Shown: positions 52,149-60,942 of the stretch, one piece after another
Position numbering within the stretch: position 1 is the first letter of the stretch
Layout of the letters: every line of letters begins with the position of its first letter
From: Streptomyces fructofermentans
GTDB taxonomy: Bacteria; Actinomycetota; Actinomycetes; Streptomycetales; Streptomycetaceae
Direction: 5' to 3'
Assembly: GCF_014651055.1 (NCBI RefSeq)
Contig: NZ_BMWD01000031.1
Span: 1-64,000, forward strand
Length of the DNA: 64,000 nt
Translations under genes and position numbers: made by a program
Notes under the pieces: model-generated
Database searches by the model: none
What the model was told of the DNA's origin: nothing
What the model saw: only the letters and a program-made list of their open reading frames with translations

Positions 52149-52204
52149 GGGACATGTGAGGAGGGGCCCGGCGCGATCGCGCCGGGCCCCTCCTCACATG
52201 TCCC
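52149..52204. terminator. Perfect 56-base palindrome between GH6 and glxA
   Basis: A 28-bp perfect inverted repeat with no spacer (52149-52204), with centre GCGCGATCGCGC. It lies 45 bases after the GH6 stop and 12 bases before the glxA stop and must act as a bidirectional terminator. It would also form a cruciform. Confidence 0.9.
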
Positions 52205-52216
52205 GCGCGCGGAGCG

Positions 52217-54154
52217 CTACGGGATCTTCACCCACTGGGCCTTGCTGGGCGTGCCCTGGTCGTCCGTCACGAACAGCATGTACCAGCCGGACTCGACGAG
52301 GTTGCGGCTCTTGGGGACCGTGACCTCGATGCCGTCCGCCGTCTTCTCCAGCTCCAGCGCGATGGAACGCTGGTCCACGTCGGTGACGTGCGTCGAGGCG
52401 CTCGGCCGGATCAGCCGGGCCGTCTTGATGGACGAGGCGTGCTGCGAGGTGAAGCTCGCCGTGCCGCCGCGCTTCACCGTCTTCGGGCCGCCGGAGAGCG
52501 AGGGCCGCGAGCCCTGGTACAGGTACGGCGGCGTGTAGATCTCCACGCGCTGCTCGAACTTGCCGGGCTTGGTGTTGGCCGCGTCGGCGTAGAGCGAGTC
52601 CGAGCCGAAGAACATCACGCGGCCGTCGGGCAGCAGGATCGAGCCCGAGTGGTAGTTGCGGCCCACCAGCGGGTCGGCGACCCGCTTGAAGGAGTCGGCG
52701 CCCTTCTCGTAGAGCCGCGCCTGGAGGATGTTCGAGTCGCCGCGGCCGCGGTAGTCCTCGGAGCCGCCGGACACCAGCACGTTGTCGTCGGGCAGGATCG
52801 AGTACTGCGGGTAGCGGGTGCCCTTCTCCAGCTCCGGGCCGTCCACGAACCTCGGGTTGTCCGCCAGCAGGTCGATGATCCGGGTCTTGTTGCTCGACTG
52901 CTTGGACTCGCCGACCCCGCCGCCGCCGATGACCATGTACTTCTCGTCCTGCGCGGGCGGCAGGAGCACCGTCCCGGCGGTCTCAAGGAGCTTCTGGTCG
53001 GACATGCCCTTCAGCTTGGTGAACTTGTTCGTCTCCACGTCCCAGACGCCCGGGTCGCGGCCGACGTCGTCGGGGCCGTAGCCGGCGTTGGCGCCCGAGT
53101 AGAACAGCTTGCCGTTCTGCATCAGGGAGATCGCCGGGTACGTCGGGAACTGCCGGATGCCGTCGGTGTACGTCCACTTCTTGGTCTTCGGGTCGTAGAC
53201 CTCGTTCTTGCCCGGGACCAGCTGGCCGATCTCGTCGAGGCCGGAGAGGCTGAGGATCTTGCCGTCGGACAGCGTGGTCAGCGTCGGGTACCAGCGCGCC
53301 TCGTTCATCGGGTCGACCTTGATGTACTTCTCGGCGACCGGGTCGAACTCGTAGGCGTCCCTGATGCCCTGGAAGTCCTTCTTGTCCAGGGCGAGCTTCT
53401 GGGCGATGCCGTACGTGTTGCGCGCGTCCGTGCCCGACAGGCCCTGCACCCGGTAGTTGTCCTGGGTGCCCGTCTCGTACTTGGCGCCGCTCTTCTGCGC
53501 CTCGACGTAGATGCGGCCGAGGCCCGGCTCGTTGCGCAGGAACTTGCCGGTCGCCGGGTCGAACACCTTCTTCGCCCGCTCGATGTTGACCGGGTCCTTG
53601 GAGACGAACGTCTTGCCGTTCTCCTTGCCCGAGAAGCGTGTTCCGGCGGGCAGGGTGATCGGCCGGTCCGGGTTCTCGTTGTGGACGATCATCAGGCCGC
53701 CGGCCTTGGTGACGTCGCCCTTGAGCTTCTCGTAGCGCTTGGTGCCGCCCGCGATCAGCAGGTTGCCGCTGGGAAGCTGCGTGTGCCCCGTGCAGAACAG
53801 GTCGGCCGGAGTGGGGACCTTCTTGATCGTCTTCTTGACCGGGTCCCAGACGCGGGTGTCGAACTTCTTCGCGTCGAAGTTGTCCTGGTTGTTGCCCGAA
53901 CCGGCGATCAGCAGGATCTTGCCGGTGTGCAGGAGCGCGGCGTGGATGGTGTTGAGCCGGTACTCCTCGGGGAACTCCACGACGTCCCACTTGCCGTTCT
54001 CGGCCTTGTACTCGGGGCGGTTGATCTTGTACTCGTGGTACTGCTCCGACCCGAAGCGGTAGAGCGCGGGTCCGTTCATCCCGGCCAGCGCGAGCACCAC
54101 CGCCGCACCTATCGCGATGCGGCGGGCACGGCGGCGGCTGGAACCGTCTTTCAC
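52217..54154 (-). CDS. glxA: Copper radical oxidase GlxA (galactose oxidase-like)
   Basis: A 645-residue copper oxidase, tethered by an N-terminal transmembrane helix (about 13-32), with a seven-blade beta-propeller and a C-terminal Ig-like domain. The cross-link Cys121 is in FCTGHTQLPSGN, and Trp288 is in NEARWYPTL, matching S. lividans GlxA numbering from memory. Copper ligands by alignment to galactose oxidase are Tyr501-His502 (RNYHSGSILLPDGRV) and His589 (ASTHVTD). GlxA acts on the CslA-made glycan at hyphal tips and is needed for pellet formation and development. Twelve bases separate it from cslA on the same strand. Confidence 0.97.
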   Translation of the reverse strand: MKDGSSRRRARRIAIGAAVVLALAGMNGPALYRFGSEQYHEYKINRPEYKAENGKWDVVEFPEEYRLNTIHAALLHTGKILLIAGSGNNQDNFDAKKFDTRVWDPVKKTIKKVPTPADLFCTGHTQLPSGNLLIAGGTKRYEKLKGDVTKAGGLMIVHNENPDRPITLPAGTRFSGKENGKTFVSKDPVNIERAKKVFDPATGKFLRNEPGLGRIYVEAQKSGAKYETGTQDNYRVQGLSGTDARNTYGIAQKLALDKKDFQGIRDAYEFDPVAEKYIKVDPMNEARWYPTLTTLSDGKILSLSGLDEIGQLVPGKNEVYDPKTKKWTYTDGIRQFPTYPAISLMQNGKLFYSGANAGYGPDDVGRDPGVWDVETNKFTKLKGMSDQKLLETAGTVLLPPAQDEKYMVIGGGGVGESKQSSNKTRIIDLLADNPRFVDGPELEKGTRYPQYSILPDDNVLVSGGSEDYRGRGDSNILQARLYEKGADSFKRVADPLVGRNYHSGSILLPDGRVMFFGSDSLYADAANTKPGKFEQRVEIYTPPYLYQGSRPSLSGGPKTVKRGGTASFTSQHASSIKTARLIRPSASTHVTDVDQRSIALELEKTADGIEVTVPKSRNLVESGWYMLFVTDDQGTPSKAQWVKIP

Positions 54155-54234
54155 TTCAAATCCCGTCTAACGTGTGGTGGTTGCGTGCGAGGCCCGGGAC
54201 ACCCTCTCGGACGTCCCGGGCCCGCGGTGGAGGC

Positions 54235-56220
54235 TCAGTTCCCGGACGTGTGCCGGCGGCCCCCGAGAGAGATCTGCATGGTCTGGTCGTTGCCCCCGTC
54301 GGCGGCCCAGGTCGGCCTCTGCTGAGGCGCGTGCGGGCTGGGCGAGGTCTGGGGCTGGTGCGGGATCATGCTGTCCTGCGGCTGGGGCTGCGGCTGTCCC
54401 GACGGCTCGTGGGCCGGGGCGGGCGTCGGCGGCTTCTTCCGGTCCTGCCGCATCATCCAGCGCCAGGCGAAGATCGGCGACGCCGTGATCAGCAGCGCGA
54501 AGGTGGCCCAGATGATCATCGCCGGGTGGGAGTGCCCGAAGACGAAGCCGGCGGCGATGGAGCCCGCGAAGATCAGGATGAAGTACCAGTGGTACCGGAA
54601 GGTCCCGAACAGCGTGTCCGGGCTCGCCGAGTCGCCCTTGGGGGTCACCACGAACTTGCTCTTGCGCCGCAGCATCGAGTCGATCAGCGCCTTGGCGTAC
54701 AACGGCGCCGAGAGCGCGGACATGATCATGCCGGCCACACCGCCGGAGCCCTCGGGCTCGTGCGGCGAGACGTTGTGGCGGCGGTTCCAGACGTACAGGC
54801 CGATCTGCAGCGCGGAGGCGTTGCCGTAGAGCATCAGCCAGATCGCCGGGTCGATGTTCACACCCGAGGCGCCCAGGCCCAGGAACAGCGCACAGCTCAG
54901 CGCCGCCAGCAGCCAGTTGAGGGCCGACATCGGGTAGAAGATGATCATCATCGTGTAGTTGAAGAACTTGCTCGGCGGCAGCGAGTAGGCGCCCTTCCAG
55001 TACTGCTTGAGGATCGTCTCGTACGTACCCCGCGACCAGCGCATCTGCTGGGTGAAGAAGTCCGTCCAGGCGTTGGGGCCCTCGCCGACCGCGAGGACGT
55101 CCGGGGTGTAGACCGAGCGCCACTTGCGGCCCGTCGCCGGGTTCTTGTGGCGGTGGATCTCGAAGCCCGTCGCCATGTCCTCGGTGATCGAGTCGTACAG
55201 ACCGCCGATCTGCTTCAGCGCCCTGATGCGTACGGCGTTGGAGGTGCCCACGAACATCGGGGAGCCGTAGGCGTTGCCCGCGCGCTGGATCAGCGCGTGG
55301 AACAGGAACTGCTGCGACTCGGCCGCCTTGGTGATCGGGTTGTCGTAGTTGCCGTAGACCTGCGGGCCGATGACGAAGCCGATGTCGGGGTCGCGGAAGA
55401 AGCCGAGCATCCGCTCCAGGTAGTTGGGCAGCGGGACGTGGTCGGTGTCCACGGACGCGAAGAAGTCGTAGTTGTCGCCGTGCGCGTCCAGCCAGGCGTT
55501 GTAGTTGCCGTGCTTGGTTTTGGCACGGTGCGGGCCCTTGGCCTGGTTCCACTTCGCGATGCCCTTGCGGGAGAAGTGGTTCACGCCGAGGCGCTCGCAG
55601 ACCGCCTTCACCTCGGGGTCGTCGCCCTCGTCGAGCAGCCAGACGTGCATGAGGCCCCGGTGCCGGATGCGGACCGCGGCCTCCAGGGTCTTCGTCACCA
55701 TCTCCAGCGGTTCCTTGCCGGGAACGAAGGAGGTGAGGAAGGCGACTCGGGTGCCGGTCTCGGGCACCACCGGGATGGGGTCGCGCGCGACCAGGGTGGC
55801 GTGCGCGTTCGACAGCACGTTCATGCAGCGGAACAGCTCGATCAGGCCGATCGAGACGAGCATCACGACGTCGAGTGCGGGGAGGAAGTCGTAGGCGGGG
55901 TAGTCCCGCTCCGTCCAGTGCTCCGGCTGGAGGAGCCAGCCCAGCAGGACGAGCGACAGCAGCGGGGCCGCGCCCAGCATGAGGGCGGCGCGCAGCCGGT
56001 GCGGCTCCTGCGAGAGCAGCGAGCGGTACTGCACCTTGTACGGCTTGTTCGGGTCGGGCTGCGTGAGAGGTCCGGCGAGCCGGCTGTAGTGCTCGTAGTC
56101 GTATCTCGGCAAGGTCTTCTTGATTCTCCGGAAGCTGCCGGTCCGGTGAGACCCCACCCTGAGCTGTGTGGTCTCTGTCGGATCGAAGTTCTGCCGGGCG
56201 CCCGTCGGCGTCGACGTCAT
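54235..56220 (-). CDS. cslA: Cellulose synthase-like glycosyltransferase CslA
   Basis: Membrane glycosyltransferase family 2 of 661 residues that makes a beta-linked glycan (cellulose-like or chitin-like) at hyphal tips. Two helices (about 80-98 and 112-130) are followed by the GT-A domain: the first Asp is Asp197 in LLDEGDD, then Asp258-Thr-Asp260, Thr346-Glu-Asp348, and Gln391-x-x-Arg394-Trp395 as the product-binding motif. Further helices and a Pro/Gln-rich tail complete it. A glxA gene follows 80 bases downstream and an oppositely oriented GH6 gene lies beyond. It starts with a basic 40-residue head. Confidence 0.97.
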   Translation of the reverse strand: MTSTPTGARQNFDPTETTQLRVGSHRTGSFRRIKKTLPRYDYEHYSRLAGPLTQPDPNKPYKVQYRSLLSQEPHRLRAALMLGAAPLLSLVLLGWLLQPEHWTERDYPAYDFLPALDVVMLVSIGLIELFRCMNVLSNAHATLVARDPIPVVPETGTRVAFLTSFVPGKEPLEMVTKTLEAAVRIRHRGLMHVWLLDEGDDPEVKAVCERLGVNHFSRKGIAKWNQAKGPHRAKTKHGNYNAWLDAHGDNYDFFASVDTDHVPLPNYLERMLGFFRDPDIGFVIGPQVYGNYDNPITKAAESQQFLFHALIQRAGNAYGSPMFVGTSNAVRIRALKQIGGLYDSITEDMATGFEIHRHKNPATGRKWRSVYTPDVLAVGEGPNAWTDFFTQQMRWSRGTYETILKQYWKGAYSLPPSKFFNYTMMIIFYPMSALNWLLAALSCALFLGLGASGVNIDPAIWLMLYGNASALQIGLYVWNRRHNVSPHEPEGSGGVAGMIMSALSAPLYAKALIDSMLRRKSKFVVTPKGDSASPDTLFGTFRYHWYFILIFAGSIAAGFVFGHSHPAMIIWATFALLITASPIFAWRWMMRQDRKKPPTPAPAHEPSGQPQPQPQDSMIPHQPQTSPSPHAPQQRPTWAADGGNDQTMQISLGGRRHTSGN

Positions 56221-57002
56221 GAGTCATCCCCCCACACGCGAGTTCCACCGCGTGCTCGTTGTTCCGTTCGCCGGCTCATGTCCCCCTAGACATCCGCAGG
56301 CGTATCAACAGCGGCCCCCGTCGCCACATCATCCACATACCCTATAGACATGGCGCACCGGCCTTCCGGTTGCATGATGCCCCCCTCGACATCACCACAT
56401 GAACGGGGCCCCCATTCCCCGCTTCCGGGCGCAACCGGCCCCAAACCCCCAACTGCGCAGTAACCGCAGCCTCTTGTAGCCCAGGGTTCTACGCCGTTCA
56501 TCATGATCGCAAGATGCGAAACACGGTGTTTACCGGTCATACGCGTTCATTGGGGAGTCCGCTGGTTCCGCGAGGTGCGGCAGGGGCCGACGGTCCCCGA
56601 ATGTTGCGGAAGTGTTCTCATATCGCGCCCCGGCCCTCGCCGTACCCCGAAGGGTCACACGATCCGCTCCGGCACGCTGGGGCGCCCCGGAGCGTTAGGG
56701 GGCGCACGCCAGGTGGTTGCGCGCCGGGGTGCCGGGTGCGGGGCCGGCCCCGGCGGCGCCCGCGACCTTCCAGGGCCGCGAGGGGGACGCGGCCGGCCCG
56801 CCGCGCGGTTCGCCCCCGGACCCCGACGCGTGTGCCGCGCTCCGGGGCCGGCCCGATGCGCGGCGCGCTTCCGGAGCCCGACGCGCACGGCGCCCCAGCC
56901 ACCTTGCCCGTGGCGGCACCCGTGCACCCCGTGCGCCCGGGCCGGCGGCGGCCCGGCGCGACCGCGCCCCGGCGGACGATCCGGAGAAGCGCCGGGTACA
57001 GC
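56221..57002. other. Upstream region of cslA and tRNA-Lys spacer
   Basis: The first 420 bases are AT-richer than the rest of the window and must hold the cslA promoter. Beyond about 56650 the sequence is GC-rich with no credible gene. A frame from 56286 to 56540 on the minus strand has a weak, Gly/Cys-rich composition and no ribosome site, so I do not call it. Two copies of a CCCTA(TA)GACAT word occur near 56284 and 56340. Confidence 0.45.
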
Positions 57003-57036
57003 GGAGAGGCCCCTCGCTGCTGCGAGGGGCCTCTCC
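57003..57036 (-). terminator. Terminator of tRNA-Lys
   Basis: A perfect 15-bp stem (57003-57017 with 57022-57036) and a four-base loop, seven bases beyond the tRNA 3' end. Confidence 0.9.
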
Positions 57037-57042
57037 GGTCGG

Positions 57043-57116
57043 TGCGCCGCCAGGGACTCGAACCCCGGACCCGCTGATTAAGAGTCAGCTGCTCTAACCA
57101 ACTGAGCTAGCGGCGC
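57043..57116 (-). tRNA. tRNA-Lys (anticodon CUU)
   Basis: A 74-base tRNA with acceptor stem GCGCCGC/GCGGCGC and discriminator A. The anticodon loop is CTCTTAA with CUU in the middle and the T loop is GGTTCGAGTCC. The CCA end is not encoded. It is followed by a strong hairpin. Confidence 0.97.
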
Positions 57117-57298
57117 GCGCTGACGGGAGAACTCTACCCGACCCCGGACCGTGCTCCGGACCGGGGCCGGGGCAGGGGGTGTCGCCGGGCACCCCGTACA
57201 TCATTCGGACCGTCAACATGCGGCACCCCTGGACAGTTGAGAAGCTGACGGATGTGCAGCGGCGCGGGCTTTTCCACCTGGACTGTGAGGGGATTCGT

Positions 57299-58624
57299 AT
57301 GGCGGCTCCGGTATTCGAGGAATTCGATCCCGAGAGCGACTGTGAATGCCCAGGATGCGCCCAGTGGCGACCCGTCCCCCCGCGGTACGCGCCCGGCGGG
57401 ACTGCCGGGAGTCCGGTGCCGCACCGCGCCCTGGTCCTGGCGGCCGCCGCGGGGACGGTGCTCGCCGCCGGGCATCCGGCGCCCGCCGCCGCCCACGCCC
57501 CGAGCCGGCCGGCCGCGCCCGCGGCCGACGAGCCCGACACACCGCAGGGCGGGGAGGCCCCCCTGCACGGCCCGGGCGGGCTGCCCGCGAAGGTCGAGGC
57601 GCCCGCGACCACCCGGGCCGAGATCATCGAGCGCGCCAAGGAGTGGGTCGCCGCCCGGGTGCCGTACAGCATGGGCGAGTACTGGTCCGACGGGTACCGG
57701 CAGGACTGCTCCGGCTTCGTGTCGATGGCCTGGAACCTCGGCGGGAACGAATGGACGGGCAGCCTCGGGAAATACGGCGTCCGTATTTCCAAGAGCCAGC
57801 TCCAGTCGGGCGACATGCTGCTGTTCCACAATCCGGCGGACCCCCAGAAAGGCTCGCACGTCGTCATTTTCGGCGGCTGGACGGATTCCACGCGGAGCTA
57901 TTACACGGCGTACGAGCAGACCCGCCCGCACGCGCGCAGGCAGTCCACCCCCTACGCCTACTGGAGCCATTCGGACCGCTATCTGGCCTACCGCTACAAA
58001 GGGGTCACGACGGGGGCCGGCGGGGCGGGTCCCGCCGACCCGACGCTCCCCGGCGCCCCCGGGACGCCCACCTCGGTCCGCCACCCGGGCGCGGCGGCCT
58101 TCGGGCCGGGGGCCGACAACGCGCACGTGACCCGGCTCGGGCGGATGCTCGTGGCGCGTGGAGCGGGCGCGTACTACACGACGGGGCCGGGGCCGCGCTG
58201 GACGGAGGCGGACCGGCGGGCGACCCGGGCGTTCCAGCGGGCACAGGGCTGGACCGGCGCGGACGCGGACGGACTGCCCGGTCCGTTCACCTGGTCCTAC
58301 CTGGTGCAGGGCAAGGGCCGCGACGTCGTGGCCCGGAGTGGAGGCGGTGCCGGCGCTCCCGCGGCGCCTCCGGACGCGCAACCCGCCCCGGCCTATCCCG
58401 GGCGGGCGGCCTTCCGGCCCGGCGCGAGCGGCGCACACGTCACCCGGCTCGGCAGGCAGCTCGTGAGGAAGGGGTTCGGCGCCCACTACACACGGGGGCC
58501 GGGGCCGCGCTGGGGTGAGGGCGACCGGCGCAACGTGGAGGCGTTCCAGCGCGCGCAGGGGTGGCGCGGCGCGGCGGCCGACGGCTACCCGGGGCCGGAG
58601 ACGTGGCGACGGCTCTTCTCCTGA
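57299..58624 (+). CDS. NlpC/P60 peptidoglycan hydrolase with two C-terminal binding repeats
   Basis: A 441-residue cell-wall hydrolase. The start ATG follows GAGGGGAT by six bases. A polar head of 40 residues contains the motif DCECPGC (Cys15, Cys17, Cys20), followed by a transmembrane or signal-anchor helix (about 43-58). The NlpC/P60-type domain (105-235) has Cys137 in RQDCSGFVSMAWN and His187 in GSHVVIFGGW. The C-terminus has two repeats of about 70 residues (HVTRLGRMLVARGAGAYYTTGPGPRW, HVTRLGRQLVRKGFGAHYTRGPGPRW), each ending FQRAQGW plus DGYPGP, typical of peptidoglycan-binding modules. It lies downstream of the tRNA and is transcribed alone. Confidence 0.85.
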   Translation: MAAPVFEEFDPESDCECPGCAQWRPVPPRYAPGGTAGSPVPHRALVLAAAAGTVLAAGHPAPAAAHAPSRPAAPAADEPDTPQGGEAPLHGPGGLPAKVEAPATTRAEIIERAKEWVAARVPYSMGEYWSDGYRQDCSGFVSMAWNLGGNEWTGSLGKYGVRISKSQLQSGDMLLFHNPADPQKGSHVVIFGGWTDSTRSYYTAYEQTRPHARRQSTPYAYWSHSDRYLAYRYKGVTTGAGGAGPADPTLPGAPGTPTSVRHPGAAAFGPGADNAHVTRLGRMLVARGAGAYYTTGPGPRWTEADRRATRAFQRAQGWTGADADGLPGPFTWSYLVQGKGRDVVARSGGGAGAPAAPPDAQPAPAYPGRAAFRPGASGAHVTRLGRQLVRKGFGAHYTRGPGPRWGEGDRRNVEAFQRAQGWRGAAADGYPGPETWRRLFS

Positions 58625-58832
58625 CGGCACCGGGTGCCCTGCGTGGCCCCCGGCGTCCCGGGCACCGCGGGACGGCACCGGGTGCCGGCACCTCGGGGGA
58701 CCCGGGCACGCACGGGCGGTCCGGCGGTCCCGGAGCGGCGCCGGGACCGGAGGGTCGCGGCCGGGGCCCGCCGACGGCCGCTCCCACGACGCTCACCACA
58801 GTTCTTCCCGGCGCGGAGGCACGGAGGCACGC

Positions 58833-59990
58833 ATGAGTACGACGACTTCACACTCGCCGGAGTCCGAGGGGGCTCCGGAGTCGACGGGCCGCGGGGCGCG
58901 GCTCATCCACAACGAGGTGACCACCGAGATCCCGGTCCACCTGCTGTTCCGTGACGAGACCGAGCCGGTGTCCGTGCCGCTCGCGCCCGCCGTCGTGGGC
59001 AGGCGGCGGGGCACCGGCGAGCAGCCGCGCGTCGCCCGGCGCGCGGCCGCGCCGGCGCGGCCGCGGCCGGCGCCCTGGACCGACGCCGAGCCGGAGGAGC
59101 GGCCCGCACGCGTACTGCCCGGGGCGGCGGGGGTGCTGGCGGGTGCCGCGGGCGTGGCCGGCTGCGTCCTGGCGTCGTGGTGGGCGGGCGCGCTGCCGCC
59201 GCTCGCCGTGGACACGCTGGGGCTGCCCGTGCACGCGGGAGCGGGGCTCGGCGGGCCGCAGTGGGCGGCGCTCGCCGGGTCCGGGGCGCTCGGCCTGTTC
59301 GGGTTCGGCGGGCTGGCCCGCGGCCGTACCGGACACGCCTGGGTGCTCGGCCTGTTCGGGCGCTACCGGGGCACGGTCAGGCGCACCGGGCTGATGTGGG
59401 TGAACCCGCTGCTGCTGCGCCGCAGGATCGACGTGCGGCTGCGCCACTGGCGCAGCGATCCGATTCCGGCCGTCGACGCGAACGGTGTCGCGCTGCGGGT
59501 CGTCGTGCTCGTGGTCTGGCGGGTGCGGGACACCGCGCGGGCCGCGCTCGGCGTGGAGGACCACCAGCGGTACCTGCGCGAGTGCGTGGAGGCGGCGCTC
59601 GCCCGGGTGCTGGCGCAGCTTCCGACGGACCTGCCGCCGGGCGCGGCCCGGACCGCCGAGGCGGGGACCCTGCGCAACACCGAGGCCGTCGGCGAGGCGC
59701 TGACCCGGCTGGTGGCCGCGGACGCGGCGGCGGTCGGCCTCCAGGTGTTCTCCACGCAGCCGCTGCGGGTCGAGTACGCCCCCGAGGTCGCCGCCGTCAT
59801 GCAGCGCCGCCGGCTCGCGGCGCTGGACGCCCAGCACCGGGACAAGGTCCTCACCTCGGTCGTCGACTCGGTGGAGGACACCGTGACCCGGCTGACCGTG
59901 CGCGGGCTGGTGGAGCTCGACGACTACGAGCGCAAGGCCCTGGTGAAGGACCTGACGGTGGCGTTCTATACGGGTCATGGAGAGCGCTGA
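58833..59990 (+). CDS. SPFH/Band 7 domain membrane protein
   Basis: A 385-residue protein. A variable Pro/Arg/Glu-rich head (1-90) is followed by two hydrophobic helices (about 95-115 and 145-160), then the SPFH domain (about 168-360): TGLMWVNPLLLRRRIDVRLRHWRS, AVDANGVALRVVVLVVWRVRDTARAALGVED, LVAADAAAVGLQVFSTQPLRVEYAPEVAAVMQRRRLAALDAQHRDKV. The domain order (helices, then SPFH) is like flotillin/stomatin relatives. It overlaps the kinase gene by 14 bases, so the two are coupled. The role is probably membrane microdomain organisation at the tip. Confidence 0.88.
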   Translation: MSTTTSHSPESEGAPESTGRGARLIHNEVTTEIPVHLLFRDETEPVSVPLAPAVVGRRRGTGEQPRVARRAAAPARPRPAPWTDAEPEERPARVLPGAAGVLAGAAGVAGCVLASWWAGALPPLAVDTLGLPVHAGAGLGGPQWAALAGSGALGLFGFGGLARGRTGHAWVLGLFGRYRGTVRRTGLMWVNPLLLRRRIDVRLRHWRSDPIPAVDANGVALRVVVLVVWRVRDTARAALGVEDHQRYLRECVEAALARVLAQLPTDLPPGAARTAEAGTLRNTEAVGEALTRLVAADAAAVGLQVFSTQPLRVEYAPEVAAVMQRRRLAALDAQHRDKVLTSVVDSVEDTVTRLTVRGLVELDDYERKALVKDLTVAFYTGHGER

Positions 59991-60846
59991 CCCGCACGAG
60001 CACCGACCCTCGCACCGGCCCCCGAACCCGAACCCGAAGCAGCATCCGGCCCCGACCCGCACCGGGGACCCGTCCGCCCGCGCCGACCCGCACCCCGACC
60101 CCGACGCCCGTGCCGACCCCGACTCCCATGCCGACCCAGGCGCCGGCGCCGGGGTCGGGTTCGGTCCCGACCCCGATGCCGGTCCCGCCCCGGTCGGGCG
60201 CCCGCCGGGCCTCGACCGGCTCGCCGCGGAGGCACTGCGGCTGACCGCCCGTTCGCCGCGTGCCGTGCTGGGCCTCGCCGGACCGCCCGGTGCCGGCAAG
60301 TCGACGCTGGCCCGATCCTTGGTCGCACACCTCGGCGCGAGGGCGGCCTACCTCCCGCTCGACGGGTTCCACCTCTCCAACGCGCAGTTGGAGAGGCTCG
60401 GCCTGACCGCACGAAAGGGCTCGGAGCCCAGCTTCGACGTGTGGGGGTACGTCGACCTGCTGCGCCGGGTCCTCGGCGAGACCGCCCGCGACGTCTACGT
60501 ACCGGACTACGACCGCACGCTGCACGAGCCCGTCGCGGCACGGCACGTGGTGCCCGCGGCCGCCCGGCTCGTCGTCACCGAGGGGAACTACCTCGCCTGC
60601 GATCTGCCGGGTTGGCGGGAGGCGTACGGGCTGATGGGGGAGTGCTGGTACGTGGAGGCGCCCGCCGGAGTACGCCGGACGCGCCTGGTGGAGCGGCAGT
60701 TGGCCGGTGGACGCGACGAGGGGGCGGCCCGCGCGTGGGTGGAGACGAACGACGGGCCCAACGGGCTTCTGGTCGAGGCCTCGCGGGAGCGCTGCCGCCG
60801 AATCCTCACCACGATTGGTATGGACATGTTCAACTACCGGCAATAA
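59977..60846 (+). CDS. P-loop nucleoside/pantothenate kinase-family protein with Pro/Asp-rich head
   Basis: A 289-residue kinase of the uridine/pantothenate kinase superfamily. The P-loop GPPGAGKST is near residue 101, LDGFHLSN the substrate motif, and DVWGYVDLLRRVL and EGNYLACDLPGWRE are typical. The C-terminal helices include RRTRLVERQLAGGRDEGAARAWVETND. The first 75 residues are a Pro/Asp/His/Ala low-complexity segment built from CCGACCCC-like repeats. No in-frame start exists between 59977 and the domain, so the extension is real unless translation starts elsewhere. It is coupled to the SPFH gene. Confidence 0.85.
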   Translation: MESADPHEHRPSHRPPNPNPKQHPAPTRTGDPSARADPHPDPDARADPDSHADPGAGAGVGFGPDPDAGPAPVGRPPGLDRLAAEALRLTARSPRAVLGLAGPPGAGKSTLARSLVAHLGARAAYLPLDGFHLSNAQLERLGLTARKGSEPSFDVWGYVDLLRRVLGETARDVYVPDYDRTLHEPVAARHVVPAAARLVVTEGNYLACDLPGWREAYGLMGECWYVEAPAGVRRTRLVERQLAGGRDEGAARAWVETNDGPNGLLVEASRERCRRILTTIGMDMFNYRQ

Positions 60847-60853
60847 TCTGGGA

Positions 60854-60869
60854 CTTGGTCTAGACCTGA
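60854..60869 (+). promoter_or_regulatory. DasR (dre) operator upstream of the AA10 gene
   Basis: CTTGGTCTAGACCTGA contains the perfect dre core GGTCTAGACC (60857-60866) and matches the DasR consensus in all central positions. It lies 73 bases upstream of the LPMO start, linking chitin degradation with GlcNAc uptake. Confidence 0.9.
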
Positions 60870-60942
60870 TTCATCGCTTTACGCATCGCGATGCGCACGC
60901 ACGGCTCACGGAACCTCCCCCACGTTCTCCAGGAGCGGCAGC

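Noticed and set aside
56286..56540. An 84-residue minus-strand frame upstream of cslA
   Set aside because: Weak codon bias, Gly/Cys-rich content and no ribosome site in a promoter-like AT-richer region.
56514..57077. Plus-strand frames before tRNA-Lys
   Set aside because: Arg/Pro/Gly composition produced by GC-rich sequence; the end reads through the tRNA.
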